From NCBI RefSeq assembly GCF_005434975.1, contig NZ_SKCJ01000002.1, positions 434,001-498,000 on the forward strand: 64,000 nt of DNA, in the 5' to 3' direction. The notes beneath the pieces were generated by a model, which was not told the DNA's origin, searched no databases, and worked only from the letters and a program-made list of their open reading frames with translations. Positions 35,382-45,288 of this stretch are shown piece after piece. Position 1 is the stretch's first letter. Every line of letters begins with the position of its first letter. Origin of the DNA: Parerythrobacter lutipelagi. GTDB taxonomy: Bacteria; Pseudomonadota; Alphaproteobacteria; Sphingomonadales; Sphingomonadaceae. The translations under genes and the position numbers were made by a program.

Positions 35382-35990
35382 TCAGGCGATGCGGGTGAAT
35401 TTGCCGAAATCGGGCCGCGGGCTGCGGTCGAATATGCTGTCCGGATCGCCATAACCGATCGAGCAAACCCAGTCGGCCCTGACACGTGGCTGGTCAGCAA
35501 AAAACTCTTTCGTGATACCGTCGAGATCAACTCCGGACATCGGCCCGCAGTCGAGGCCAATCGCGCGCGCGGCGATGATCAGGTAGGCGCCCTGCAATGC
35601 GGAATTGCGTGCTGCGCCTTCCTTGCGGCCTTCCTCGTCGCCTTCAAACCAGCTTTTGGCGTCGGCGTGCGGGAAGAGCCACGGCAGCTCTTCATGGAAA
35701 TCGATGTCATAGCCGATGATCGCGGTAACCGGCGCGGCTTTGATCTTGTCCTTGTTTCCGTCCGAAGCCAGTTCGACCAGCTTGGCTTTCGCGGCATCGG
35801 ATTTCACCCACACCAGGCGGATGGGCTGCATATTGGCCGAAGTCGGGCCCATCTTGAGCAAATCGTAGATCGCTTGCAGCTGCTCTTCCGACACATCCTT
35901 GTCGAGCCAGTCGTTGTAGCTGCGCGCTTCGTTGAAAATCTGGTCGAGCGCGTCGTCCGACAGGACGTGGTCGTGAAACTGCTTGGTCAT
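35382..35990 (-). CDS. Nitroreductase family protein, malonic semialdehyde reductase-like, 202 aa
   Basis: An FMN-dependent oxidoreductase of the RutE/HadB type: LDQIFNEARSYNDWLDKDVS near the N-terminus, GPTSANMQPIRLVWV, and C-terminal GLDCGPMSGVDLDGI with DWVCSIGYG. RutE reduces malonic semialdehyde in pyrimidine breakdown, but no other rut gene is nearby, so the physiological substrate is open. It stands between tsaB and nfu on the same strand. Confidence 0.88.
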   Translation of the reverse strand: MTKQFHDHVLSDDALDQIFNEARSYNDWLDKDVSEEQLQAIYDLLKMGPTSANMQPIRLVWVKSDAAKAKLVELASDGNKDKIKAAPVTAIIGYDIDFHEELPWLFPHADAKSWFEGDEEGRKEGAARNSALQGAYLIIAARAIGLDCGPMSGVDLDGITKEFFADQPRVRADWVCSIGYGDPDSIFDRSPRPDFGKFTRIA

Positions 35991-36022
35991 GGTATCCTCA
36001 CTGAATTCGCGGCGGGGGTAAA

Positions 36023-36610
36023 TCAGGCTGCGCGAACTTCAACGACCTCAGGCACATAATGTTTCAACAGACCTTCGATTCCGTGTTTCAGCGTCGCGGT
36101 CGAGGACGGGCAGCCGGAACACGCGCCCTGCAAAGTCAGATAGACCACGCCATCCTTGAACCCGCGATAGGCGATGTCGCCGCCGTCACCGGCCACCGCC
36201 GGACGAACGCGGGTCTCGAGCAGTTCATTGATCTGCGCGACGATATCCGCATTCTCGGGATCGGCTTCGACGATTAGCGATTCTTCCGCCGGGACTGCAA
36301 TTCCTGCCGCCGTGCCGCCTGCGAACAGGGGCGCTTCGGACACGAAATGGTCAAGCAGCAGGGAAACGACCTGAGGCTTGAGATCGGTCCAGCTAACTCC
36401 GGGCGCTGCCGTGACACTGACGAAATCCCCGCCGAAGAAGACATTCACGACTTCTCCGGTGTCGAAGATCGCTTGCGCCAGCGGGCTGGCCTCCGCGTCT
36501 TCCGGCGTGGCGAATTCGCGTGTGCCGGACGGCATCACTTGCTGTCCCGGAAGGAATTTGAGCGCTGCGGGGTTGGGCGTTGTTTCGGTCTCGATGAACA
36601 TGACTGTCAT
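36023..36610 (-). CDS. NifU-type Fe-S cluster scaffold protein (Nfu), 195 aa
   Basis: An N-terminal Nfu_N domain (MFIETETTPNPAALKFLPGQ) and a C-terminal NifU-like domain with the cluster-binding CxxC in GACSGCPSSTATLKHGIE. It delivers Fe-S clusters to enzymes; MiaB and MutY in this window would be possible clients. The start is the first ATG (MTVMFIET), with the ATG three codons later equally possible. Divergent from the M16 protease gene. Confidence 0.93.
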   Translation of the reverse strand: MTVMFIETETTPNPAALKFLPGQQVMPSGTREFATPEDAEASPLAQAIFDTGEVVNVFFGGDFVSVTAAPGVSWTDLKPQVVSLLLDHFVSEAPLFAGGTAAGIAVPAEESLIVEADPENADIVAQINELLETRVRPAVAGDGGDIAYRGFKDGVVYLTLQGACSGCPSSTATLKHGIEGLLKHYVPEVVEVRAA

Positions 36611-36698
36611 GTAGGCGCGCGGCAGCAGGCTAACAAGCGGTGAAAACCTTTGCGCCTATTCACTACTCCTTCAGAACCACAGCCCCTATATTCCCCGC

Positions 36699-39647
36699 AT
36701 GACTCGCAATCTGCGTGCCCTGCGGCACTTCGCTTTCCTGCTCCCGCTTGCCTTGCTTGCACCTGTCGCTTCGGCGCAGGAAGGGCAGCCGTTACCGGAA
36801 CCCCAGGCGCTGCAGACAGACGGTGAAACGCCGTGGATCTATGAAGGCAGCGATGTCCCGCGGGACGAGGAATGGCTGTGGGGCGAGATGGACAACGGAC
36901 TGCGCTATGCAGTGCGTGAGAACGGAGTGCCGCCGGGACAGGTCTCCATCCGCATCCGGATCGATGCAGGCTCGCTGCATGAAGAAGACGATGAGCGCGG
37001 CTTTGCGCATTTGCTCGAGCATCTGAGCTTCCGTGAAAGCAAATATCTCGAGCAGGGTCAGGCGATACCGACCTGGCAGCGGCTGGGGGCGACGTTCGGC
37101 AGTGACACCAATGCAGAAACCAGTCCGACCCACACGGTCTACAAGCTGGATCTGCCGGGCGCGACACCGCAGGCGATCGAGGAAAGTTTCAAGCTGCTTT
37201 CCGGCATGATGCGCGAGCCGGTTCTGAGCGAAGCCAATCTGGCTGCAGAAGTGCCGATTGTTCTGGCTGAAAAGCGTGAACGCGGCGGCGCACAGATGCG
37301 GGTCGCCGAAAAGACCCGGGAAACCCTGTTCGCCGGGCAGAGACTGGCCAGCCGCATCCCGATCGGAACGGAAGAAACGCTGATTGGCGCGACCGCCGAC
37401 GCGATGCAGGCGTTTCATGACCGCTGGTACCGACCGGGAAACACCGTCATCGTCGTCGCAGGCGATGCCGACCCGAAGATTTTCGCGGCGCTGATCGAAC
37501 GGTATTTCGCCGACTGGCAGGGCAAGGGCCCGCATGTGGCCGCACCAAGCTTCGGCGATCCGGTTGCACCAGAGGGCACCGATCCGGCCAACCCGATTGG
37601 CGAAACTCTGGTACTGGTCGAGCCCGACCTGCCGCGCTCGCTGACCTATGCGATCCTGCGCCCGTGGCGCCAGGTCAACGACACCATAGTCTACAACGAA
37701 GGACTGCTGCTCGATGCGCTGGCGCAGTCGATCATCAATCGCCGGCTGGAACGGGCAGCCCGCGGCGGCGGTTCCTTCCTCTACGCGCAGGCGCAGCAGG
37801 ACGATGTGAGCCGCTCGACCGATGCGACTTTCGTATCCTTCGCGCCGATTGACGATGACTGGCAAGCCGCGCTGGCCGACGTGCGCGGGGTGATTGCCGA
37901 TGCCCGTGCCAACCCGCCGACGCAGGACGAAATCGACCGCGAAGTGCAGGAATTCGACGGTATCTTCGAAAGCCAGGTCGAACAGGCTGCGGTGCAGGCA
38001 GGATCGCTGCTGGCTGACAATGTGATCAACGCCGTCGACATTCGGGAGACCGTCGCTGCGCCCGATACAGTGCTCAAGGTATTTCGCGGGATGACATCGC
38101 GCATTACACCTGCGGCTGTGCTGGAACGCACGCGGATGCTGTTTGAAGGCGATGTCATTCGGGCGACCTATGTCAGCCCGTCGATCGGGGAAGCCGATGC
38201 GGCAACGGTGCGGCTGGCGATGCTGCGCCCGGTGATTGCCAATGATGGCGCGCGGCTGGCGAGCGGGCCGATTTCGTTCGATGACCTGCCGCCGATTGGC
38301 GCGCCGGGCGAGATCGAGGCTCGCGGTCCCATCGGTCTGTACGAGATCGAACAGATCAATTTCGCCAATGGCGCGCGCGCGCTGCTGTGGCAAAGCGATG
38401 CGGAGCCTGGCCGGGTCGCGGTCAAGCTGCGGTTCGGATCCGGCCACCGCGCATTCGATGCTGACGATGCCGCCTATATCGCGCTCGGCAGGCAGGCGCT
38501 GGTCGGTTCCGGCCTCGGCGAACTGGGGCAGGAAGAACTCGACCAGATTTCCACTGGCCGCCGCATGGGGTTCGATTTCAGCATAGACGATGCGGTGTTC
38601 GCCTTTTCCGCGCAGACCCGCCGGCAGGATCTGGCTGACCAACTGTATCTCTTTGCCGGCAAGCTCGCGATGCCGCGGTGGGACGAGAATCCTGTTCTCC
38701 GCGCCAAGGCGGCACAGCGGCTGACCCATGAAAGCCAGGAGACCAGCCCGGGCGGCGTGCTCGGGCGCGATTTCGAATATCTGCTCAGCGGCAAGCAGGG
38801 ACGCTTCGCCTCGCCTACGCTGGAACAGATCGAAGCCGCGACGCCGGAGGGCTTCCGTGAAGTGTGGGAGCCTTTGCTGGCGCAAGGCGATGTTGAAGTT
38901 CTGGTGTTCGGTGATTTCGACACCGCTGAGACAGTCGAGGCGCTTAAACGCACGGTCGGCGCTTTGCCGGCACGCACGCCGATCCCGATTTCCGCCGCAG
39001 CCCGCGTTCCCGGATTTCCCGATGATCTCGGCAAAATCGAAGTCCTGTCGCACCGCGGGGACGATAATCAGGCAGCCGCTGTGGTGGCATGGGAAAGCGG
39101 CGGCGGCTTCCAGCTCGTGCGCGAATCGCGCCAGCTGGAAATCCTCACCAGCCTGTTCAACAATCGCCTGATCGACACCATGCGCGAACGCGCCGGTGCC
39201 AGCTACGCACCCAACGTCAGCTCGCGCTGGCCGACCGACATCCCGTCAGGCGGCACGATTACCGCGATGGCGCAGCTCAAACCGGAAGACGTGCCCGTAT
39301 TCTTCAGCGCGGCAGAAGGGATTGCCCGCGATCTCGCGACAGCGCCGGTCACGCCGGACGAACTCGATCGGGTGACGGAACCGCTCAACCAGACGATCCG
39401 CCGCGCTTCAACCGGGAACACGTTCTGGCTCTATCAGCTGGAAGGGGCGACCGACGACCCGCGCCGGATCTTCGCGATCCGCACTCTGCTGGCCGACTAC
39501 ACCCAGACCACTCCGGAAGCGATGCGGGCGCTCGCCGCGAAGTATTTCGGCAGCGGTCAGGGCTTCAAGGTCGCGATCATACCGCAGGGGCAGGAATTGG
39601 CCGATACGGTCTCTCCGGCGAGGCAGGATGCCATAATGGGCCGATAG
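36699..39647 (+). CDS. M16-family (insulinase/pitrilysin) zinc metallopeptidase, exported, 982 aa
   Basis: A signal peptide (residues 1-26, ending PVASAQ) is followed by an active N-terminal M16 half with the inverted zinc motif HLLEH (104-108) and a downstream Glu in VLAEKRERGG, then inactive M16 C domains. At ~110 kDa this is the full pitrilysin-like layout on one chain. It probably degrades peptides in the periplasm. It reads in the same direction as the DAHP synthase gene, with a gap of about 125 nt. Confidence 0.93.
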   Translation: MTRNLRALRHFAFLLPLALLAPVASAQEGQPLPEPQALQTDGETPWIYEGSDVPRDEEWLWGEMDNGLRYAVRENGVPPGQVSIRIRIDAGSLHEEDDERGFAHLLEHLSFRESKYLEQGQAIPTWQRLGATFGSDTNAETSPTHTVYKLDLPGATPQAIEESFKLLSGMMREPVLSEANLAAEVPIVLAEKRERGGAQMRVAEKTRETLFAGQRLASRIPIGTEETLIGATADAMQAFHDRWYRPGNTVIVVAGDADPKIFAALIERYFADWQGKGPHVAAPSFGDPVAPEGTDPANPIGETLVLVEPDLPRSLTYAILRPWRQVNDTIVYNEGLLLDALAQSIINRRLERAARGGGSFLYAQAQQDDVSRSTDATFVSFAPIDDDWQAALADVRGVIADARANPPTQDEIDREVQEFDGIFESQVEQAAVQAGSLLADNVINAVDIRETVAAPDTVLKVFRGMTSRITPAAVLERTRMLFEGDVIRATYVSPSIGEADAATVRLAMLRPVIANDGARLASGPISFDDLPPIGAPGEIEARGPIGLYEIEQINFANGARALLWQSDAEPGRVAVKLRFGSGHRAFDADDAAYIALGRQALVGSGLGELGQEELDQISTGRRMGFDFSIDDAVFAFSAQTRRQDLADQLYLFAGKLAMPRWDENPVLRAKAAQRLTHESQETSPGGVLGRDFEYLLSGKQGRFASPTLEQIEAATPEGFREVWEPLLAQGDVEVLVFGDFDTAETVEALKRTVGALPARTPIPISAAARVPGFPDDLGKIEVLSHRGDDNQAAAVVAWESGGGFQLVRESRQLEILTSLFNNRLIDTMRERAGASYAPNVSSRWPTDIPSGGTITAMAQLKPEDVPVFFSAAEGIARDLATAPVTPDELDRVTEPLNQTIRRASTGNTFWLYQLEGATDDPRRIFAIRTLLADYTQTTPEAMRALAAKYFGSGQGFKVAIIPQGQELADTVSPARQDAIMGR

Positions 39648-39774
39648 AAGGATGTGTCGATAAGCCCCGCTTGGCGCGGACTTAACATTACTGTCCTTGC
39701 CTGCGGACAGGCTTTGCTCTTCTATCGGATCGCGCCTATCCGCGCACGGCAATCGAACGAAAGCGATCAGACCT

Positions 39775-41163
39775 GTGGCACAAAACTGGCAACCCGACAG
39801 CTGGAAGGCGCACGAAGCACGGCATTTGCCGTCGTATGACGATGCCGCAGAGCTTGCCGCGGCAGAGGCCACCCTGTCCGCCTATCCGCCTCTGGTTTTC
39901 GCGGGCGAAGCGCGGGCGCTGAAGAAAGACCTGGCTGAAGTTGCCGCGGGCGACGGCTTCCTGCTGCAGGGCGGCGATTGTGCGGAAAGCTTCGCTGAAT
40001 TCCACCCGAACAACATCCGCGATACGTTTCGCGTGCTGCTCCAGATGGCGGTGGTGATGACCTTTGCCGGCAAGCTGCCGGTGGTGAAGGTGGGCCGCAT
40101 GGCGGGCCAGTTCGCCAAGCCGCGCAGTTCCGATACCGAGACGCAGACAGATTCAGACGGGCGTGATGTCACTCTGCCGAGTTACTTCGGTGACAATGTC
40201 AACGGAATCGAATTCGACGCAGCGACACGCCGCAACGATCCGCAGCGCATGGTCCGCGCCTATTCGCAAGCCGCCGCGACGCTCAACCTGCTGCGCGCCT
40301 TTGCCGGGGGCGGTTATGCCAATCTGCGCCAGGTTCACCAATGGACGCTCGATTTCATGGGCCGCAGTCCGTGGGCCGACAAATTTGGCGAAACCGCCGA
40401 CCGGATCGGCGAAGCGCTGGATTTCATGGAAGCCTGCGGGGTCGATCCGGCCACTGTTCCGCAATTGCAGGGCACCAGCTTCTACACCAGCCACGAGGCG
40501 CTGCTGCTGCCGTACGAACAGGCCATGACCCGGCGCGACAGCCTGACCGGCGAATGGTATGATTGTTCCGCCCATATGGTGTGGATCGGCGATCGCACCC
40601 GCTTCGATGGCAGCGCGCATATTGAATTCGCGCGCGGCATCGGCAATCCGCTGGGCATGAAATGCGGACCCAATCTGGCGCCGGACGCGCTGCTCAAGCT
40701 GCTCGATACGCTCAACCCGGCGCGCGAGCCGGGGCGGATCACGCTGATCAGCCGGTTTGGCCACGACAAGGTGGAAGCCGGGCTGCCCAAACTCGTCCAG
40801 GCAGTGAAGCGCGAAGGCCACCCAGTGCTGTGGAGCTGCGATCCGATGCATGGCAATGTTGTCAAATCGGACAGCGGCTACAAGACGCGGCCGTTCGACC
40901 GCATCCTGTCCGAAGTGAAAGGCTTCTTCGCGGTCCACCGCGCAGAAGGCACTCATGCGGGCGGCGTGCATATCGAAATGACCGGACAGGACGTGACCGA
41001 ATGCGTCGGCGGCGCGGTGGCGATCACCGATGCAGCGCTGGGCGACCGCTATCACACGCACTGTGATCCGCGCCTCAACGCGGCGCAATCGCTCGAGCTG
41101 GCGTTCCTGCTGGCTGAACAATTGCGCGCCGAAACGGTCGATCGCCGGGCCGACGCGGCCTGA
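39775..41163 (+). CDS. Class II 3-deoxy-7-phosphoheptulonate synthase, 462 aa
   Basis: First step of the shikimate pathway (PEP plus erythrose-4-phosphate). Class II (plant/actinobacterial-type) signatures are [28 protein letters not shown], and [15 protein letters not shown] with [11 protein letters not shown] and [19 protein letters not shown]. The start is a GTG ([20 protein letters not shown]); upstream in-frame codons are not family-like. The enzyme is metal-dependent and probably feedback-regulated by aromatic amino acids. Confidence 0.95.
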   Translation: MAQNWQPDSWKAHEARHLPSYDDAAELAAAEATLSAYPPLVFAGEARALKKDLAEVAAGDGFLLQGGDCAESFAEFHPNNIRDTFRVLLQMAVVMTFAGKLPVVKVGRMAGQFAKPRSSDTETQTDSDGRDVTLPSYFGDNVNGIEFDAATRRNDPQRMVRAYSQAAATLNLLRAFAGGGYANLRQVHQWTLDFMGRSPWADKFGETADRIGEALDFMEACGVDPATVPQLQGTSFYTSHEALLLPYEQAMTRRDSLTGEWYDCSAHMVWIGDRTRFDGSAHIEFARGIGNPLGMKCGPNLAPDALLKLLDTLNPAREPGRITLISRFGHDKVEAGLPKLVQAVKREGHPVLWSCDPMHGNVVKSDSGYKTRPFDRILSEVKGFFAVHRAEGTHAGGVHIEMTGQDVTECVGGAVAITDAALGDRYHTHCDPRLNAAQSLELAFLLAEQLRAETVDRRADAA

Positions 41164-41250
41164 GCCGACAAACCTCGGAACAAGTTTGACGGGCCAAGAC
41201 TTTCAATTGTCACGGCCTTGCGTCATGTTTGGCCGCGACAGGAGAGAACC

Positions 41251-42537
41251 TTGCCGCAGACTGCAGCCGCTCCCGGCGCGAGCCCCGCTGACCTGATCGA
41301 CCGCTTCCGCGCCACGCGCGCGCTGACGCAGGCATTGGCCGCGCCGCTGAGCGATGCCGATGCGACGATCCAGTCGATGGCGGATGCCTCGCCGGCGAAA
41401 TGGCATCTCGGCCACACGAACTGGTTCTTCGAGACATTCCTGCTGCGCGACCATCTGGACGGTTACACGCTTCATGACGAGCGGTGGCCCTTTGTGTTCA
41501 ATTCCTATTACGAAGCCGAAGGCGAGCGGATCGCACGCTTTTCGCGCGGGATGCTGTCGCGCCCCACTGTGGCGCAAATCCTTGAATGGCGCACTGCTGT
41601 CGACGCGGCGATGGAACGCCTGTTCGAGCGCGAGGACCTTGCGCCGCTGGTCGAACTCGGCATCGCGCACGAACAGCAGCATCAGGAATTGCTGCTGACC
41701 GATATCAAGCACGCCCTGTTCCAGAACCCGCTCGGCCCGGCGATGTGGGACAGCGCGCCGCCGGACGCCGCAGCGGCGGGGCCCTTGGGCTGGCACGAAC
41801 ATCCCGGCGGGATCGCGCTGATCGGCCATGACGGCGATGGCGGCGATGATGGCGATGGTTTCGCCTATGACAACGAAGGGCCGCGCCACCGCGTTCTGCT
41901 GGAGCCGTTTGCCCTCGCAGACCGCCTCGTCACCAATGGGGAGTGGCAGGATTTCATCGATGATGGCGGTTATGCCGATCCGCGCCACTGGCTGAGCGAT
42001 GGCTGGGCATGGGTTCAGTCGGAAGGAATTGCCGCTCCGCTCTATTGGCATGAGGGCGAGCAATTCACGCATGGCGGCTGGCAGCGGCGCGATCCCGACC
42101 GGCCGGTTACGCATATCTCGCTGTACGAAGCGGACGCCTATGCCAGCTGGAGCGGCCACCGGCTGCCGACAGAATTCGAATGGGAAGCGATCGCCCGGGG
42201 CCAGCAGGCTGACAGCGGTCCCGCGCATGATCCGGCGGCGGGCAATCAGCTGGGCCCGCTTGATCCAGGGGCGCGGCCGCCGCTTCCGACCGGCGGTAAT
42301 GATCTGTTCGGCGATTGCTGGCAGTTCACCCGCTCGGCCTATCTGCCCTATCCACGCTATCGCCCGCCAGAGGGGGCGGTCGGTGAATACAACGGCAAGT
42401 TCATGAGCGGACAGGTCGTGCTGCGCGGCGCAAGCTGCGCCACGGCGCGCGGCCATTCGCGCAGCAGCTACCGCAATTTCTTTTACCCACACCAGCGCTG
42501 GCAGTTCACCGGATTGCGCCTCGCAAAGGATATCTGA
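41251..42537 (+). CDS. egtB: Ergothioneine biosynthesis protein EgtB, 428 aa
   Basis: An iron(II) sulfoxide synthase joining hercynine to a thiol. The N-terminal DinB-like domain carries iron-binding histidines (HLGHTNW and HEQQHQE). The C-terminal formylglycine-generating-enzyme-like domain has WSGHRLPTEFEWEAIA and RGASCATARGHSRSSYRNFF. A TTG start is chosen because AGGAGA lies seven nt upstream; no ATG in frame fits. A Gly/Asp-rich insertion (HDGDGGDDGDG) lies between the domains. The stop overlaps the egtD start (TGATG). Confidence 0.94.
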   Translation: MPQTAAAPGASPADLIDRFRATRALTQALAAPLSDADATIQSMADASPAKWHLGHTNWFFETFLLRDHLDGYTLHDERWPFVFNSYYEAEGERIARFSRGMLSRPTVAQILEWRTAVDAAMERLFEREDLAPLVELGIAHEQQHQELLLTDIKHALFQNPLGPAMWDSAPPDAAAAGPLGWHEHPGGIALIGHDGDGGDDGDGFAYDNEGPRHRVLLEPFALADRLVTNGEWQDFIDDGGYADPRHWLSDGWAWVQSEGIAAPLYWHEGEQFTHGGWQRRDPDRPVTHISLYEADAYASWSGHRLPTEFEWEAIARGQQADSGPAHDPAAGNQLGPLDPGARPPLPTGGNDLFGDCWQFTRSAYLPYPRYRPPEGAVGEYNGKFMSGQVVLRGASCATARGHSRSSYRNFFYPHQRWQFTGLRLAKDI

Positions 42538-43523
42538 TGACGACGAAAACGGGCCTGGCGCTGGTCGATCGCGACGACGATGGAGTCGACCGCGCATTCC
42601 GCAACGATGTGCTGGAGGGATTGGCGCAGCCGCAAAAGGCCGTGCCCGCGCGCTGGCTTTACGATGACGCCGGTTCGCAGTTGTTCGAGGATATCACGCA
42701 GGTCGAGGAATATTACCCGACCCGCGCCGAGACGGAAATTTTGCAGCAACGCGGGGCGGATTTTGCTGCAGCTATCGGGCAGGGCCGGGCCGTGGTGGAG
42801 TTCGGCAGCGGTTCGTCGGTCAAGACGCCGCTGCTCCTCAGCCAGATCGAACCCGCAGCCTATGTCCCGCTCGATATCGCGGGCGATTTCCTGCGCGCGG
42901 CAGCGGCGGACCTTGCTGCCAAGTTTCCGGGCCTGCCGGTTCATCCGGTCGAAGCCGACTTCATGCGGCGGGTCGAATTGCCCGAAAGCGTTTCGGACAT
43001 GCCCAAGCTCGGCTTCTTCCCCGGCTCCACCATCGGAAATATGGTCCCGCGCACGGCAGTCGACTTGCTGCGAACCATGCGGGAAACGTTGGGCGCAAGT
43101 TCCAAGCTGCTGATCGGAATGGATCTGATCAAGAACCGCGAAGTGCTGAAAGCTGCCTATGACGATGCCAAAGGTGTTACGGCGGAATTCAACCTCAATC
43201 TTGCGCGGCGGATCAACCGCGAGCTGGGCGGGACCATCCCGGTCGAGCAACTGGCTCACGAAGCGCGGTGGAACGATGATTTCGCGCGCATCGAAATGCA
43301 TTTGGTGGCGCAGCAGGACATGGCGTTCGAAGTCGCTGGTTGCGAATTTTCCCTGAAGAAGGGCGAGAGCATCCACACGGAAAACAGCCACAAGTTCAGC
43401 CGCCGCTCGGGCAGCACACTGCTGCTCGCCGGGGGCTGGACTCCGGTCGAACGCTGGCTCGACAGCGAAGAGCGTTTTTCCCTCATCCTGGCCGAGGCAA
43501 CCATTGCTCGCAGCGCGCCCTGA
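42537..43523 (+). CDS. egtD: L-histidine N(alpha)-methyltransferase EgtD, 328 aa
   Basis: Trimethylates histidine to hercynine using SAM. Features: RWLYDDAGSQLFEDITQVEE followed by YYPTRAE, the SAM-binding VEFGSGSSVKTPLLL, GFFPGSTIGNM, and the C-terminal FSRRSGSTLLLAGGW. It is one transcription unit with egtB. Together they give the minimal ergothioneine pathway; egtC and egtE homologues are not in the window. Confidence 0.95.
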   Translation: MTTKTGLALVDRDDDGVDRAFRNDVLEGLAQPQKAVPARWLYDDAGSQLFEDITQVEEYYPTRAETEILQQRGADFAAAIGQGRAVVEFGSGSSVKTPLLLSQIEPAAYVPLDIAGDFLRAAAADLAAKFPGLPVHPVEADFMRRVELPESVSDMPKLGFFPGSTIGNMVPRTAVDLLRTMRETLGASSKLLIGMDLIKNREVLKAAYDDAKGVTAEFNLNLARRINRELGGTIPVEQLAHEARWNDDFARIEMHLVAQQDMAFEVAGCEFSLKKGESIHTENSHKFSRRSGSTLLLAGGWTPVERWLDSEERFSLILAEATIARSAP

Positions 43524-43561
43524 TCGATGAAACTCCTGCAGCCGATCAACGTTAGGGTAAG

Positions 43562-44530
43562 ATGACAGAACAATCCGGGACAACCTCTCCCGCAACCATC
43601 GCTATCATCGGGGCGGGCATCGCAGGCGTGACTTGCGCGACGGAACTGGCGCGGCACGGCGTCGATGTTCGGCTGTTCGACAAGGGACGCGGCCCCGGCG
43701 GCAGGATGGCGACACGCCGGGCCCAAGTCGGCGGCGAGACACTGCGGTTCGATCACGGCGCGCAATATTTCACCGCGCGCGATCCGGACTTCATCGCTGC
43801 TGTGAGTGAGTGGGAGCGCGCAGGCGTTGTCGCGCGCTGGCCGGCGGCGGGCGATGATGCATGGGTCGGAACCCCGGCCATGAACGCGCCGGTCAAGGCA
43901 ATGGCGGAAAAGCTTGATGTAACATGGGGTGCACGGATCGAGCGAATCGAGCGGGCCGAAAGCGGCTGGCATCTGACGATCGATGGCGAAACGCAGCACT
44001 TCGCTGAGATCATCGTCGCGGTGCCCGCCGAACAAGTTGCCGAATTGCTCGGCGCATCGCACCCGGCATGGGCCGGGCTGGCGGCAGAAGCGCACTCGGA
44101 CCCTTGCTGGGCGGTCATGGCGAGTTTTGCCGACCGTCTGCCGCTGCCCGATGCGGTCCGCCCGGATAGCGGCCCGATTGGCTGGGCCGCGCGAAACGGG
44201 GCAAAGCCGGGGCGCGGGGGGCACGAGACGTGGGTGATCCACGCCAGCCCTGCGAGATCGCGCGACATTCTCGAGCATGATCCGGCTGATGCAGCACGCA
44301 CGCTGCTGGCAGACTTCGCTGAACAAACCGGTATCGAGCCGGGCGAACCGCTCCATCTGGTGGCGCATCGCTGGCGCTATGCAATGGCCGATCCGGCGGG
44401 CGGCGAGGCGTCACGTTTCGATGAGGATCTGGGCATCGGGGTGTGCGGTGACTGGCTGGCATCGCCGCGTGTCGAAGGGGCGTTCGTTTCCGGCCTGCAC
44501 CTGGCAAGGCGGCTGCTGCAGGCCCGATAA
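43562..44530 (+). CDS. Renalase-like FAD-dependent oxidoreductase, 322 aa
   Basis: The dinucleotide-binding motif is IIGAGIAGVTCATEL at the N-terminus, followed by the flavin-binding DKGRGPGGRMATRR and FDHGAQYF typical of renalase-like proteins. The C-terminal FAD contact is GVCGDWLASPRVEGAFVSG. Bacterial renalases oxidise off-pathway dihydro-NAD(P) isomers, so NAD(P) repair is a reasonable but unproven role. It lies 38 nt after egtD and is probably cotranscribed. Confidence 0.85.
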   Translation: MTEQSGTTSPATIAIIGAGIAGVTCATELARHGVDVRLFDKGRGPGGRMATRRAQVGGETLRFDHGAQYFTARDPDFIAAVSEWERAGVVARWPAAGDDAWVGTPAMNAPVKAMAEKLDVTWGARIERIERAESGWHLTIDGETQHFAEIIVAVPAEQVAELLGASHPAWAGLAAEAHSDPCWAVMASFADRLPLPDAVRPDSGPIGWAARNGAKPGRGGHETWVIHASPARSRDILEHDPADAARTLLADFAEQTGIEPGEPLHLVAHRWRYAMADPAGGEASRFDEDLGIGVCGDWLASPRVEGAFVSGLHLARRLLQAR

Positions 44531-44575
44531 AGCCCGTTCATGGACCTGTAGGCAAACTCTTCCTATATTCCTCGC

Positions 44576-45256
44576 ATGGATTTTTCGCAGATCTGGGCCG
44601 CGTTTGCCGATGTGATCGGGCAGGTTCCCCGCTCGGGCCTGCTGGTGGCGACGGTGGTTGCGGTGCTGGCTGGCTGGATCGGCTCGGTCATGGTCGGCCG
44701 GGACATGGCATTTGGCCGGCTCATCCGCAGCGTCAGCACGGTGGTGCTGGGCGGCATACTGGTCCTGGTGGTACTGCAAGTGTCGCGGCTCAACCCAAGG
44801 CTCGATGTGGCATTCCCCGAGGCGGGCTTGCCGGAACAGATTGTCGAGGGAGGCGAGACGCGGATTCCGATTGCTGACGACGGCCATTACTGGCTGCGAG
44901 CGGAAGTGAACGGCGTCCCGGTCGATTTCATGGTCGACACCGGAGCGACGCTGACTGCGGTGTCCGAACGGACTGCGCAGCGCGCCGGGCTCGAACCGCG
45001 CCCCGGCGGCATCCCGATCAGGTTGAGCACCGCAAACGGAACGATCACTGCCGATGTCACGACGATCGACGAACTGCGCTTCGGCAATGTCGCCGCGCGC
45101 GGTCTCGACGCGGTCACGGCCCCCAACCTTGGCGAGACCAATGTGATCGGAATGAACCTGCTGTCGCGGCTCAAGAGCGTGCGCTTCGAGGACAACACCA
45201 TGATCCTGGTGCCGAACAATCCGCAGCCCGCAGTCGAGTGGTCGGACGGATCATAA
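44576..45256 (+). CDS. Clan AA retropepsin-like aspartic protease (TIGR02281 type), 226 aa
   Basis: Two N-terminal membrane helices (LLVATVVAVLAGWIGSVMV and SVSTVVLGGILVLVVLQV) precede a retropepsin-like domain with the single catalytic motif DTGAT at residue 121 and the flap/second hydrophobic strand ETNVIGMNLLSRL. A homodimer would form the active site, on the periplasmic side. Proteobacterial members are widespread and uncharacterised. Confidence 0.88.
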   Translation: MDFSQIWAAFADVIGQVPRSGLLVATVVAVLAGWIGSVMVGRDMAFGRLIRSVSTVVLGGILVLVVLQVSRLNPRLDVAFPEAGLPEQIVEGGETRIPIADDGHYWLRAEVNGVPVDFMVDTGATLTAVSERTAQRAGLEPRPGGIPIRLSTANGTITADVTTIDELRFGNVAARGLDAVTAPNLGETNVIGMNLLSRLKSVRFEDNTMILVPNNPQPAVEWSDGS

Positions 45257-45288
45257 CTGCCAAATGATAAGCGGCTTGCCGTGGGCAC

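Noticed and set aside
36792-39053. Minus-strand open frame of about 750 codons inside the M16 protease gene
   Set aside because: Antisense shadow of a well-supported gene; no domain, no ribosome-binding site.
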